From positions 20,631,308-20,695,307 of the forward strand of contig JAQNBH010000010.1 of assembly GCA_028752905.1 (NCBI GenBank): a stretch of 64,000 nt of DNA. The letters run 5' to 3'. Positions 1-12,300 of the stretch are shown piece after piece. The notes beneath the pieces were generated by a model. It was given only the letters and a program-made list of their open reading frames with translations. It did no database searches and had not been told where the DNA came from. The number at the start of each line of letters is the position of its first letter. The first letter of the stretch is position 1. The stretch comes from Cladorhizidae sp. MBARI D1340-BT2 (Eukaryota > Porifera > Demospongiae > Poecilosclerida > Cladorhizidae). Both the position numbers and the translations under genes were made by a program.

Positions 1-599
1 TTATATTCGGCTAGCAAGGCTCCCACCTCACCATTCTACCTCTAGCTTATATTAAAACAACAGTCGAGTAGCAGAATATGAAGGAAGAATCAGACTGCCC
101 TAGCCTGAACTGCAAAGGGGTTTAAATACCCTTGCAGCCAGGCTTTCACAGTGTTGATAACAGTGTGAGAGTAGTAGAATTACTCTATATCCCTACAGGA
201 CTTACCTAAGAGTGTGAGATGATATCATGATTGTCCTATGTGTTGAGAGTCTGAGATCATGAGTTCTGATTGTCCTATTAGCTCTATTTATAATTTATAG
301 TTTGATCTTTACAGGCCTGCTCTACAGCCAGAGGGCTGAAGCCTGACACTCACAATGACAACAAGGAGCATTCAAATGTTAAAAGGAGTACAATTCTCTA
401 CTACAGGCAGTATTACATCCCATATTAACTAGAAAGGGCTTGGTAGTGTTAAAAAGGTAGACAGTTTGGTCATTTTGATAAGAAATAGTAATTTGGATGG
501 TTTTTTGGGATCACTCTCTAGATCTCAAATTCATTAAAAAAATTCGTATAGGGCATAGAGTTGTGTACTACAGGCAGTATTAGGTCCCACATTGATAAT
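1..599. other. unassigned left edge, perhaps leader or LTR of the Gmr1-like element
   Basis: No coding signal is recognisable. The segment directly precedes the gag-like region, so it may hold a 5' leader or part of an LTR, but no second copy exists in the window to define LTR ends. Confidence 0.3.
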
Positions 600-3500
600 A
601 TTATGAAGCCAATATGGTCATTAGCAGATACTCTCAACATAACTCCAATGAGTAGGCCATTGCCCAGCCCAAGTAATGCTCTCTCTATGATGGAGGCAAT
701 CATTAAATATTCAGGAACAATTGGATGAATGGTATCAAAAGGCACAGAATGCTGAGTTAGAATAGCAGAGGAATGAGAGGAAACTGAGCAGAGAAGAAGA
801 AAGACAATATGCCTCGGAGCAAGCACAGCTGAAGGATGAAGAGAGGATACAGACAGAGGAACTAGAACTACAGAAATAGGAGATGAAACTGAAGAGAGAG
901 GATGACCAAAGACAGAGAGAGGGGGAGGACAGATGCAACCCAAAAGATGACGTCGCAAGGAAGACGACGATAGACACAGGGAAGAAACCCAGCTCCAACG
1001 GACATGACTTATCATGGTAAACAAGCAGTTAGAAGAGGAGAGAGAAGCCAAATGGACTGGAAAATAATGCCGGGCCAGACCAAGTTCCAGAAGGGGGATT
1101 ATGTGGATGACTTCCTGTACACCTTTCAGGGGCACATGCCGACCTTTGGAGCGGCTCTCACCAGTACTTGATAGCCAACCTAGTGCCACTCCTGACAGAT
1201 AAACTCAGGAAGGATTATGCAGCCATGGAGGAGGACACCAGGGTAGAGCATCAAGACTTTATTTCTGCAGTGTGTTAAAATAAATGCAGACACTCACAGG
1301 AGAAGATTCCAATCCGCCATTAAGAAGACAAATGAGACGTGTATCGATTTCTACCGAAGGATCTCCATATAGAAGAACAAGTGGCTTAAAGGATACATGA
1401 CCAGACAGAAAGTGGTGGAAGTCACCATTGTGGAAGACATGCTGACATGGATGCCAGACCAGTTAAGGACTTGGGTCAGAGACAGGATACCCACATCTGG
1501 AAGAGAGACCATGCACCAAGCCGACAAGTATGTACCAGTTTGGGACCGATCAGGATAAGAAGTCCCCTCTGACATATCTTCTGCCCACAGCAGCAGAGGA
1601 GCTACCCAGTAGATGACAAGGGAAAGCCACCTCCAGTCCCATGACCAGACAGAGCAGAGACAGACAGAATCAGACCCTGGACACAGCCCAAGTTTGATCC
1701 AGCATGGTACTTTGCTTGCAATCTGTATCAGCACATAGCTACTGCCCACAGAAACTATCGTCCATCCACCTGGTAGAAGCCTCACACAAAGCCCTCTGTT
1801 GTCATGTTAGATTGGGATCCATGTAGTCAGCAGGATGCTTCTCGACCCTGGGGCATCCTTGTGCACTACCAGTGGGTGCCACCAGCAGCACAGAGTAGAA
1901 GATGAAAACATTTGGGCCATTGATTCTCTGGATTGGAATGATGCCTAAAGCTGGCTAACCTCAACCTGATGATATATGGCCGGAATCTACAGCTATAGGT
2001 AGCAGTGCAGGATGACCTGAGGTACGATGCATTGCTAGGACTGGACGTACCTTTCATCTGGACATTGGAGGAGAAACTTAGCAAGAGAGAAGCAGTGATA
2101 GCAGTGCATAAACGAGACAAGGCCTAGGAGCATGAGAACCAACTGCAAAATGAGAAGTGGTTGGTAAAATAATAGTGAGGCCACCCTCAGCCCACTCTCT
2201 TAGATGGATGACAAGCATTAGCAAATGAATGGCAAGGGCAGTGAAGATGTAGAGGAGAAGCGGGAGGGCCCCTACCTAACTGAATTATCCAAAAACCTAT
2301 TCTCATTGTCTAGATGCAGAGAGAAGCAGACGAGGAGTTGTAATCGAGACAGCAGGAGCATGTTTGCCTCTGCAGTGGATACCCCACACCTGTCGGATGG
2401 GGGAGCCAAGATACTGCAGGAGGTACAGAAGATGGACCCACACCTTTAAGATATTCAGGAGCAGGTAGAAGGTCCATAAAGTGCACATGTGGTAGAAGAT
2501 GGCCTGGTCTCTATCGGAGGAGACAGGAGAGGTAGATGGGTTAGTCTGGCAACTGATCCTGCAAACAGCATACACGGACATGATCCTGAGGACAGCACAC
2601 AATATCCCGATGGCATGGTACTTGGGAAGGATGAAAACTATGGCTAGAGTTCTTGGTCAGTCCTACTAGCCAGAGGTCAGACAGAATATTCAAGACCTGT
2701 GCCAGATGTGCCCAGATTGCCAGAAGACGGCCAAGCACCGAAAAAAACATGGCTCCCTTATGCCCATTTCCATCATCAACCAGTGGTTAACCATGGACAC
2801 AATAGGCTTCTACCTTGTTCCATGGCTGGATTATGTTACATCCTGATGGTGTGTGACTATGCCACCAGATTTCCAGAGGCGATAGTCCTGAAGACCATGG
2901 ACAGTACAAATGTGGCAGAGGCCCTGATGAAGCTGTTTTCCATGGTTGCCAGAGGAGATCCTCACTGACTGTCGGTCAAACTTTTCTATCCGACTGATGA
3001 AGGATCTTTATGACAGGTTGGGAGTGTAGGGCATCAGGATGTCCCCCTAGCACCCTTAAACAGACGGTCTGGTGGAGAATTTTAATACAACAATAGAGCA
3101 CATGCTGAGAAAGGTGTTGCAGAAATTTGATGTCCAGTGAGACAAAGTGCTACCGTACTTAATGTTCATGTACAAGGAGGTGCCACAGGAGAGCACAGGT
3201 TTCTCTCGATTTGAGCTGTTGTACGGACATCAACCCCGAGTACCACTAGAAATTTTGAAGAAGAGCTGGCAGCAACAGCAGCCAGCACTGTAGAGTGTTT
3301 TTCATCATTCCTCCAGAAGGTCCAGGACCGCCTGGCTACAAGAGAGAGATTATGTAAGAAAACAAGAAGATGGACCAGAAGGGCTTATATGACCAGAGAG
3401 CAAGAGAGAGATCCTTCATGGAGGGGGATATAGTTTTGGTTGTTTTTCCAGCTGAGTCCAACAAGTTCAAGATGAAGTGGCTGATATTCTACCCCATCCT

Positions 3501-4715
3501 TCATAAGATTACAAAGACAACATACGAGACCTGGGTGACATATAATAAGAAACAAGAGAGGATGTTCCACATCAATATTATGTTGGCAGAATGGAAGTCT
3601 CCCTCAGCCTTGTGCATGATGACCTCCAAAAAAGCTGAAGGTGGCAGTACCAAAGCACACACAGCCGAAGAAGACATCTCCACCTGGATGGAACCGATGA
3701 TGGAGCCGAAACCAATAATAAATGCAGAGCTGTGTGACAAGCAACAGGGCCAACTATAGCAGGTCTTGACTAACTACAGAGCCATATTTAGCTACAGACC
3801 GGGACAGACAGAGCTTGCATCACGATCAACACCAGAGAGGTAACTCCCGTCCACTTGCCCCATCCATGCTACCTCACTCAAGACATGCTATGGTCCAGGC
3901 AGAGATCAAGGAACTGCTGCAGGCAGGACATTCAAACCATCGACCAGCTCTTGCGCATTCTCAATCATCCTGGTGCCCAAGAAGGATGGTATGCACAGCG
4001 TCGATTACAGGAAACTAAATAACAATCCCAGATCTATACCAGAACGATTAACTCATAGATGGACTGGGGTGAGCCAAGTTCATCTCTAATGGGTACTGGC
4101 AGGTTCCCGTGGAGGAGCAGACTAAACTGAAAATGGTGTTAGTGACCGCACTGGGCAAATACCGTTATTCCATTCAGCCTAGTGGGCCCACCAGCAGTGT
4201 TTCAGCAACTCATGAATGATCTTCTGGCAGAATTCACAGGACATGCTGCCGCCTACAAGGATAACCTGGTGATCTTCAGCAACTCCTGGGGAACCACATG
4301 CACCACCTGAGAGTCGTATTGGAAAAGCAAAAGAGAGCAGACTGACAGCCAAGCTAGCAAAGTGTCAGCTGTGCAAGAGAAGGTGTACATACCTGGGTCA
4401 TGTTGTGGGCTGAGGAGAGTTCAGGCCGGAAGAGGCCAAGCTGATGGATGTGAGGGAGTTCCGAGTTTCAAGGTAGAAAAAGGATGTCAGGTCATTCCTG
4501 GGATTGTTGGGTTACTATTGGAGGTTCATCCCATCCTTTTCCTCAGATGACAAAGAAGGACAACCCAGACTGAGTGGCATGGATGAGAGATATCAGGCAT
4601 CCTTTGACAGGCTTAAGCAAGACCTGACCTCAAATGCCGTTTTGAGGTCCCAACATTGACAGGATATTTACCATCCAGACGGATGCATCAGATGTAGGCA
4701 TCAGGGCACACTTAC
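600..4715 (+). mobile_element. decayed Gmr1-like Ty3/gypsy retrotransposon (integrase before RT)
   Basis: Broken reading-frame pieces follow the order gag, protease, integrase, reverse transcriptase, RNase H. Gag has a charged coiled-coil-like start (750-900), a SCAN-like capsid piece (1270-1550) and a worn zinc knuckle (about 1710-1750). A protease tail reads YDALLGLDVPF (2020-2055). Integrase: CPDCQKTAKHR near 2710, EEILTD near 2960, TDGLVENFNTT near 3065, GFSRFELLYGHQPR near 3205. RT start: LTNYRAIFSYRPGQTEL near 3765, then LVPKKDG and VDYRKLN near 3970-4020. RNase H start: QTDASDVGIRAHL near 4680. Integrase ahead of RT is the arrangement of Gmr1-like elements, unlike standard Ty3/gypsy. 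Many stops and frameshifts show it is dead. It stops inside RNase H at the next minisatellite, and no LTR pair is visible. Confidence 0.8.
1270..1550 (+). pseudogene. SCAN-like capsid (gag) remnant
   Basis: Read across frameshifts, the segment contains RRRFQSAIKKTNET, IDFYRRISI, KNKWLKGY, VVEVTIVEDMLTWMPDQL and TWVRDRIPTSGRET. This is the pattern of the SCAN fold: an arginine-rich helix, then a VLEQFL-like helix, then LQ.WV...P.SGEE. From the literature, the vertebrate SCAN domain derives from the capsid of Gmr1-like retrotransposons, which agrees with the pol order of this element. One stop codon (after RISI) and frame changes break it. Confidence 0.65.
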
Positions 4716-4719
4716 GTAA

Positions 4720-6295
4720 ATATGAACACACTCTTGCAAGATGCCTCACTCTTTGATAGCACACACTCATACATGATGCCACACACTTTTATGAGGACAC
4801 TCTTTTACATAAGACCAAACAATTACATCAGGAGATATTCTAAAACAAGGTTGAGGACACTCTTTTACATGAGGACGTATTCTTACATGTGTAGACACAC
4901 TTGAGGAGATATCTTCATGAGGACACACACTTATAGGTGAAGACACTTTTAAATGAAGACACATTACAACATGTCTTACTATAAGGTACATTTTAATTGA
5001 GAAACACTCTTACAAGAACTATCCTTTACATTTGGACACACCCTTACAAGAGGACAGATATATATGAGGATATGAGGAAACATTCTTACATGAGGATACA
5101 CTCTTACATAAGAACAAACTTGAGGAGACCTTTTTACATGAAAACACTCTTACATGAGGACTCAATTTTACATAATGACACTCTTAAATGATGATAATTA
5201 TGCATTGCATGAGGGTACTCTGGCATGAGTACATACTAATACATTAGGATACACTCTTACATGAGGACACTCCTACAAGAATGTACACTCTTACATTTGG
5301 ACACACTCTTAGATGAGGACACTCTTACAAGAATGTACACACTTACATTTGGACACACAATTACATGAGGACAATCTCTTCAATGAGGACACCTACATAC
5401 ATGAGGACATTCTCATTAGGGAATATTCTTTGTGATGATACATTCTACACATAGTTAGATTTATTTGAGGACACACTCTTACAAGGACACTCTTATGTGG
5501 CCACACACTTACATGAGGATTCAGAGATATATGAGGATATACTCGTATATGAGGAAAGACTTTTACATTCGGACACATTCTTACATGAGAATAATCTCTT
5601 ATGCGAGGAGAGATTTTTACATGAAGATATTCTTACATGAGAACATGCTTAAATGAGGATACACTCTTTCTTACATGACGACATACTGACATGAGTACAC
5701 ACTCTTACACGAGGACAATCTTACACGATTATACACTCTTACACATGACCTCAGAACCTTACATGAGGACACATTCACGAAAACATATTCTTACATGATG
5801 AAACATTGTAAAATGAGAACATACTTTTATATGAGGGCACTGACTTAGATGGGGACACCCTTTTTTATGAGGACAGTTCATGATAGTCCTAGATGAGAAC
5901 ACTAATACGTGAGGACACTCTTACATGAGCACACAATCTTACAGAGGACACACTCTAATGTACATGAGGACACTTAATGTGGATACTCTTACTTGACGAT
6001 ACTCTCAAATGAGGACATATTGCTACATTAGGAAACACCCTTAGATGAAGACACATTCCTACATTAGGAAACACCATTAGATGAGGACACTCTTAAATGG
6101 TGACACACATTTAAATCAGGATGCACTCTTATTATTAGGACACAATCTTACATGAGGAAACTATCTAACATGAGGATCCTTTCCGGAAGACACACTCATG
6201 AGTCTTACATGAGGAAACTGTCACATGAAGACACACTCTTACATGAGTGTATACTCTTATATTAGGATCCACTTTTACATGAAGACACTCTTTGA
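4720..6295. repeat. degenerate minisatellite, ACATGAGGACACTCTT-type units
   Basis: About 1.6 kb of imperfect 16-18 bp units built on ACACTCTTACATGAGG, with many substitutions and small indels. It begins where the Gmr1-like element breaks off in RNase H. Short open frames here, rich in Tyr, Met, His and Thr, are by-products of the repeat. Confidence 0.85.
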
Positions 6296-9276
6296 GACTT
6301 GGTAGAAATCTTCTACTTCTCCAATATCACTTGTATGAAAGCATTACCAGTCTCTGTATCCGTGATGATTATCCCCTCCTTAGAGGGTGTATGTAAGTTT
6401 GTTACTGAGACATAGTAGAGATCTCATTAATTGTACGGCTTCAACTTCCTCTAAGGCATTTGGCTAAGGCAGTTGGTTAGGTGTGTCTCTATCCCCGAGG
6501 TTCTGGTCTGGATCTGGATCTGGCAGTTGTGTTTGTCCTAGTATATATGTGGTGAAAAAAGATGGCATCATGTTTCCTATACTTCATCTAGGTTGACTTG
6601 CTTGATGGAAGTTTACCTTTGAATTAGTCAATGGAATCCATTGCTGCAGCGTCCTTTTTGTGTTGATGAGTTGGAGGTCATGTATGGTTTCACGTAGAAA
6701 ATACATTCACCTACAGAACCTATGGCATTTAGAAACCCTCAGGTCCGCAATAATGCCCTCGCTGATCTCTGTCTCCACAGCACAAGGACCTACGATTTTT
6801 AAATATATCCCTTAGTTTTGTCAAACTACTATCAAATTTAACTGGCTTCCATCTTACCATTTTTTTCCTTAACAAGGAGATTTTATTATCACTTCCCTTA
6901 AGATAAAATGGTAGGGATGAGGGGATGGGAAATGGGAACAAAAGATCATAAAAATGGTTTCAATGTGTGTACAGGCTGTGTGAAAGAACAGCAATAAAAA
7001 AGAGAGCAATCAACCAATGAACCGTGACAAGATGAGAGTGAAAGCCTGGAGAAGGAGAAACCAACAGCGAATGTCTAAAACATGGAATATAAACATGCCA
7101 GTACAGAGAGCAAGAAAGCTAAGCACAGTATCAAGATGGACTGATGACATGAGATTGCGGGAGCCACATGCACCAGAGATATTTGCCTTTTTTTAAAGTT
7201 ACTATTTTCATGGTAGGAACAATGAGCAATGTCATTAACTTATCTATTTGCTGCTTAAACTTTTATCCCCATGCACTTTGAGAACAGTCCAATGGCAACA
7301 TGCTGTATAATGCACGTTGATCACCAGTAGTATCATTTATATATACTCTGTGCATTTTCTCCAGAAACATGTGATATTGTAAGGATTTTTAAGATCAACG
7401 TTTTCACACATTTCAAACTTGAAAGTTTGAGGTAGGTATTATGACAAACTTGTACTTATGACATGTTCACTACAGAATGTTTGGCACTAAAGTATAGCAG
7501 GCTAGTGACCATAATTCTCTCTGGTACAGTGATGTTAGCTCGAGATAGTTGATCTGACGAAAGTAGTGCCTTATCTGTGCATATGCCAAATTCCATCCAG
7601 CCCAGCCCAATTGGGTCAGTCCCATGTATATATGCAGAAAGTATTCTCTTATCTTCTCAATACAGACTTCCATCAGTCTGTGCAATCTAAGGTCTATGTG
7701 CAAGTCATCTCAGGCTATATATCTTTAGGTATAACATAGTAATGGTTCTCAGTGCTCAGGTTGTAGGTGCATTTGGAGTGTGTGGCTTTTGTCCTGTAGC
7801 AATGTTGGCACCACTACCCACTCCACAAAAGTTATCTCCTTGTTATAGCTAGACGACTGCTATGTGGGGGGACCAGCCCTGGGCATGAAATAGCTGACAT
7901 TATCGACTTGGGCCAAACTTGTGTGTGTCACTTCAAAGTTCATTGCCTAATTTATATAGTTAAAGCTCACCATCTCCAAGTCTTACCAATTTTTGTCTCG
8001 CACACCTTTTGTGGACCAGAATATTGCCTACCCCAACAAAACAGATTCCAACCAGCGAAATATAGTATTAGAGGCTTTGGAGTTGGTTACGCAGTTGGCT
8101 ATTTTTTCTCTTGTCATGGTACCGGTTTTCCAAGGTTGATAAGGGATTATGTGACCAAAAATGGCACACAGCAGGTTTTAAAGTCACCACACCATTTGCA
8201 CTGTGGTGGAAGTTTAGGTGCTTTCTAGAGCTAGGATTGTCGAGTTTACATTCCATGCTAACCCAAAACTTTCCCAAAAGGGTACGTGGTTTTGTGGAAG
8301 TAACCAGTTTTATAACTGACCTGCTCCATCAGATGGTCCCAACACATAAACAGTGATGTCATAACTTACGTGGAAAGCGTTCATGCCAAGACTTCGCAGT
8401 TTCAAATCCACACAAGCTATCTTATATGTACTTTGCCTCCATCAGGACTTATCCAGCACACTGCCACCATTTTTAGAATAAGCAAGCACAAGGTGTGGCA
8501 ATTACTGTGACAGCTATGGGATGTCAATAGGTGTGGTTTCACTGACCGTTGCTCTGTAACACTTTACCAGAGCCTGTGACACTAACGTAACTTTGGCTAC
8601 ATATATATATAAATTGTTTACCTACTCGCTCATGTGTGGTTCGCTTGGATGTTTTCTTATCTTAACTCAAAATTTATAAACACACGTGATATATAGACTG
8701 CAGAGATTTAGTGTGATATTGCTAATATACCAATTCGTTTTTGTAACCCTGAACACGTTCTACTTAAAATTTACGACGAGGGAAGCCTGCACAACAATGG
8801 TATTTAGCCACAAAGAGAGAAAACACATTCATTCTACTAGTATATAGCTGAAGCTTGGAATTTCTTAGCTAAAGATAGATGGCATTCCCTGACTATAAAG
8901 CCAGTTGCTGAGGTGTTAGCACTTAATGAAGTTTTACTATGTGGTGTGCTTAAAAAGGTATGTAGCTATATAATATATATATATATATATATATATGACT
9001 TGGTCTGCATATAATTTTGGTACAATAATCTATTGGATACAGATTCTATTGGCAAATTAAGTTGAACTTTCTTTAAAGTAAGCAATAATGTTGATATAAT
9101 TCAAGTGGTAAAGTACATGTATATAAGGATAGAGTTGCAAATGACCATCACATTTTCGGTTCCCTTCCTCATTACATGACCTAGCCCCTATATCTATAAC
9201 ATAATTGTTCCATAACAAATTGTTTTATGAACAAAAATCAAGAAAGATCTACAATGGGTATAGGTGTTTTGAATAG
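6296..9276. other. non-coding flank downstream of parkin
   Basis: Three kilobases with no convincing coding exon on either strand. It contains a possible tRNA-derived SINE head near 6455-6535 and an (AT)n run near 8969-8996. Presumably it includes the parkin 3' UTR directly below 9277, whose end I cannot place. Confidence 0.6.
6455..6535 (+). mobile_element. possible tRNA-derived SINE head
   Basis: The stretch reads like a worn tRNA gene: GGCTAAGGCAGTTGGTTAG resembles an A box, followed by GTGTCTCTATCCCCGAGG as an anticodon-arm-like part and GGTTCTGGTCTGGATC as a damaged B box. No second copy or poly(A) tail confirms it. Confidence 0.3.
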
Positions 9277-9386
9277 CTATCCAAACCAGTGTGAGGACTG
9301 GCAATTTCTATCCCACTGGATGCAACATATCCAGCACCACTCGAATCTGCACTGTGCCCTGGGGCAGACCATGTGCATGCAGCCAC
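9277..9386 (-). CDS. PRKN: parkin last exon, catalytic RING2
   Basis: The exon follows a T-rich acceptor ending TTTTCCAG and completes the split Gly codon to give [13 protein letters not shown], then [12 protein letters not shown] and NCQSSHWFG followed by TAG. Human parkin reads [27 protein letters not shown]...HWFDV. The Cys of GGCMHM is the ubiquitin-accepting residue, the His two positions on is part of the catalytic relay, and the Glu of FEWCW is kept. The protein ends HWFG, without the human Asp-Val tail. I found no convincing AATAAA signal in the first 150 bases after the stop. Confidence 0.94.
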
Positions 9387-12300
9387 CTGGAAAACAAACA
9401 CACACATACAATAGGTAATTTGCCACCTCTGTTGTCATTATGTATACAGACGTGAAGCCTGAATACTGTAAAATCAGCTCATGTGTCCTACTTTGAGGAG
9501 GAAAAAATATATATAAAACCAACATTTGTTCCTACAACTCAACAGGACACCATATATTAGGGGGTGCAATAGCACTCCCTACAGTATATGAACTTGGACC
9601 TCAATATTTTAAATGGCGATATTGAATCCACCCACATAAAATTAAAATTAAATTCACTTTGGCAGATCTTTAGTATACATCTAAATGGTGCTTTGGCAGA
9701 TTTCAGTCACAGGGCAGTTCCGTGAAAAGGTAAACCAAGGGGCCAAAAACTAAAAATTACTGAATCCTAACAATTATGGTATCATTTTAAAGGAAATACC
9801 CTGTACTTTAAAGATATAAAATTATTTTTCAAATATGTCACAGCAAACAAAAGTTATGACCAAATATGTCACATGCCATTCGCCAGCATTAAATTACGCA
9901 TATTTTTACTGTAACTAGTAAAAAGTCAATATTTAAGATGTGGAAGTACTTTTCTTTTAGTTAAATGGGTTACTGGACTCAGTTTAAGTATCTTTTGATA
10001 ATCTGTTGCTGAAAACTCCAGTAAGTCTTCATGTCACAGGAAGTCAGTTTGAGGTTTCAGGTGCCCGTACACCCGTCACAAATATGAACGATTACTTTTT
10101 ATAACCATAAAATAGATCAATTTTTTAAATAGTAATTCTAGGATATAAATAAGCATCCTACAGGGAAAACACTTTGATGTTAATTTTTAGGCTATCATTA
10201 CGTTTGGAGCCAGAAACACTGTGACGGATGTACAAAAATTTTGTACTTCCGTCACGTACTTCCGTCACAATTTCTTAGTACTTAGTTGTATTGGCTTTCA
10301 TCATCCCTCAAATTTCGTATGAATGTATGCAAAAGCATAATAACACTAATTGTAACCTATTGCAATTATGGTATAACTTTCATGTTGATTTCAGAAGTAC
10401 TTCTTATCTTACCTACATGTGACAAATCTGTATAGAACATATGTCCTATGCATTGAACATAACTTCCTCTACCTGTGGTATGTAAATACTTACCAGTGGA
10501 TATATATGCACCACCTATAACCTCGATCACATGCACTAGAAAAATCTAGAAGATTCCATGCACATGCAAGCTTCACAAATCTAGAAGATTCCGAGCACAT
10601 GCATGCTTTTCTATTTAAACACAAATCTAGAAGATTCCGTGCACATGCATGCTTGACTATAGCTAGAGCAGAGCAAATGTCTAAGTAAGTCTAGTGTGTC
10701 TATTGAGTCACTATGGCAAGCAATAAAGAAAGGCAAGCTAAGAGAAGAGCTAAAATTCGAAATGACAGTGAAACTTACCAGGAGAAAGACAGGACAAGAA
10801 AATCAGTGAAATTTGCAGCTATGACTACTGATGAACTTGAAGAACATCATTTGAAAGAAAAGCTACATACAAGAAAATATCGAGAGAGTCAAAGTCAGTG
10901 TGGAGAGATGAGCCAGCCACTAACTTCTCCATACTATACCAATCAAGCTAAAGGTAAAGCAATTAAACAAGCAAGAGCATCCCTGCCAGATTCACCCCAT
11001 AAAAGGCACTGTATAGTGATTAATTTAGCAAAATCAGTTGGGCTAAATGTTGACAGACCGTTGTTGGTGCTTCTTCAAGTAATGCACTCAGTGATGACAC
11101 TAAACAACTTGTTCTGGCATTTTATAGTTCCAATGACACTACATGGCAGGCTCCAGGCCGCAAAGATAGAGTAATAATTCGTGACAAAGATAGTGATGGT
11201 CAAAATGTCAAAAGAACTGAGCAAACTCGACACTTACTACTGTCTTTGAAGGAAGTATACAATAAATTTGTTGAAAAACATCCTGATGCAAAGATTGGAC
11301 TGAGCAAATTCTGTGAGCTCCGTCCCAAACATGTGAAGTTGTTAGACCATATTCCTCATCATGTATGTGTGTGTTCATACCACGAAAATGTTCTTGGAAT
11401 TTCTTCGCCACGTCCCATGGTAAAGGTGTTGTGGATGGGCTTGGAGGTACAGTTAAGAGAGCAGTCTGGAGGCACGTTCGAAGTGGACATGCTCATGTCA
11501 CTCACCAAAGGAGTATGCCAGCATTGCCAAGGAACGCAACCCATCAATACATGTTCACTTCATTGCCAAGGAAGAGATTGAAGTTTCAAAACAAAAGTTG
11601 GATGCTCATTGGGAGGGTGTGTTACCTGTGCCCAAGACCCATCCTGAAGATGCACTGCTTTATCCCAAAAGGGAGGGATGGTTTCAGATATATCAAATTC
11701 AACTGAATTAACCATTGTTCTGATTAGAAGATATGACCCTTCAGAAGATACTACTGAGAAGGAATTAAGTTGAGGATGAGGAAGAATCAATTGCCGAGGA
11801 GGATTCAAGTGTATGGAAGAAGAACTTATGGCCATAATGAATCTGTTCATTGGACAATGGGTTGTTGTGCAGTATGATGGAGAAAACTTTTTCTTACAAC
11901 AGTGATATTGAGATTAATGTTATTCATAAAAGTGGCACTAACTGGAAATGGCCTAATCCTGTTGACAAGATCTTCTACAAACTTGAAGACATTGTGCGAA
12001 CTATCACTCCCCCTACTGTAGTGGGAAATCACAATTCTTTTCTTCTGATATTATCTAAGTTTTGATATCTGTTTCAATTATGTAGCTGAAGTTATCATTT
12101 AACCTGAATAATAAAGTTTTTTAAAATCTTGATGTAATACATTTGGACTCGTACTTCCGTCACGCAAATTGTGTACGCAAATTGTGTACTTCAGTCACAA
12201 TATGTACTGGCTATTTTAAAAATGAAAAAGAAAATTTTACTTTCTTAGAGGAAGTAATAATCTTACCCATATGTGTAATGATTAGTTTGATATCAAGGAC

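Noticed and set aside
7908..8356. Overlapping plus-strand frames of 81-106 codons
   Set aside because: No recognisable motif, no exon signals and ordinary composition.
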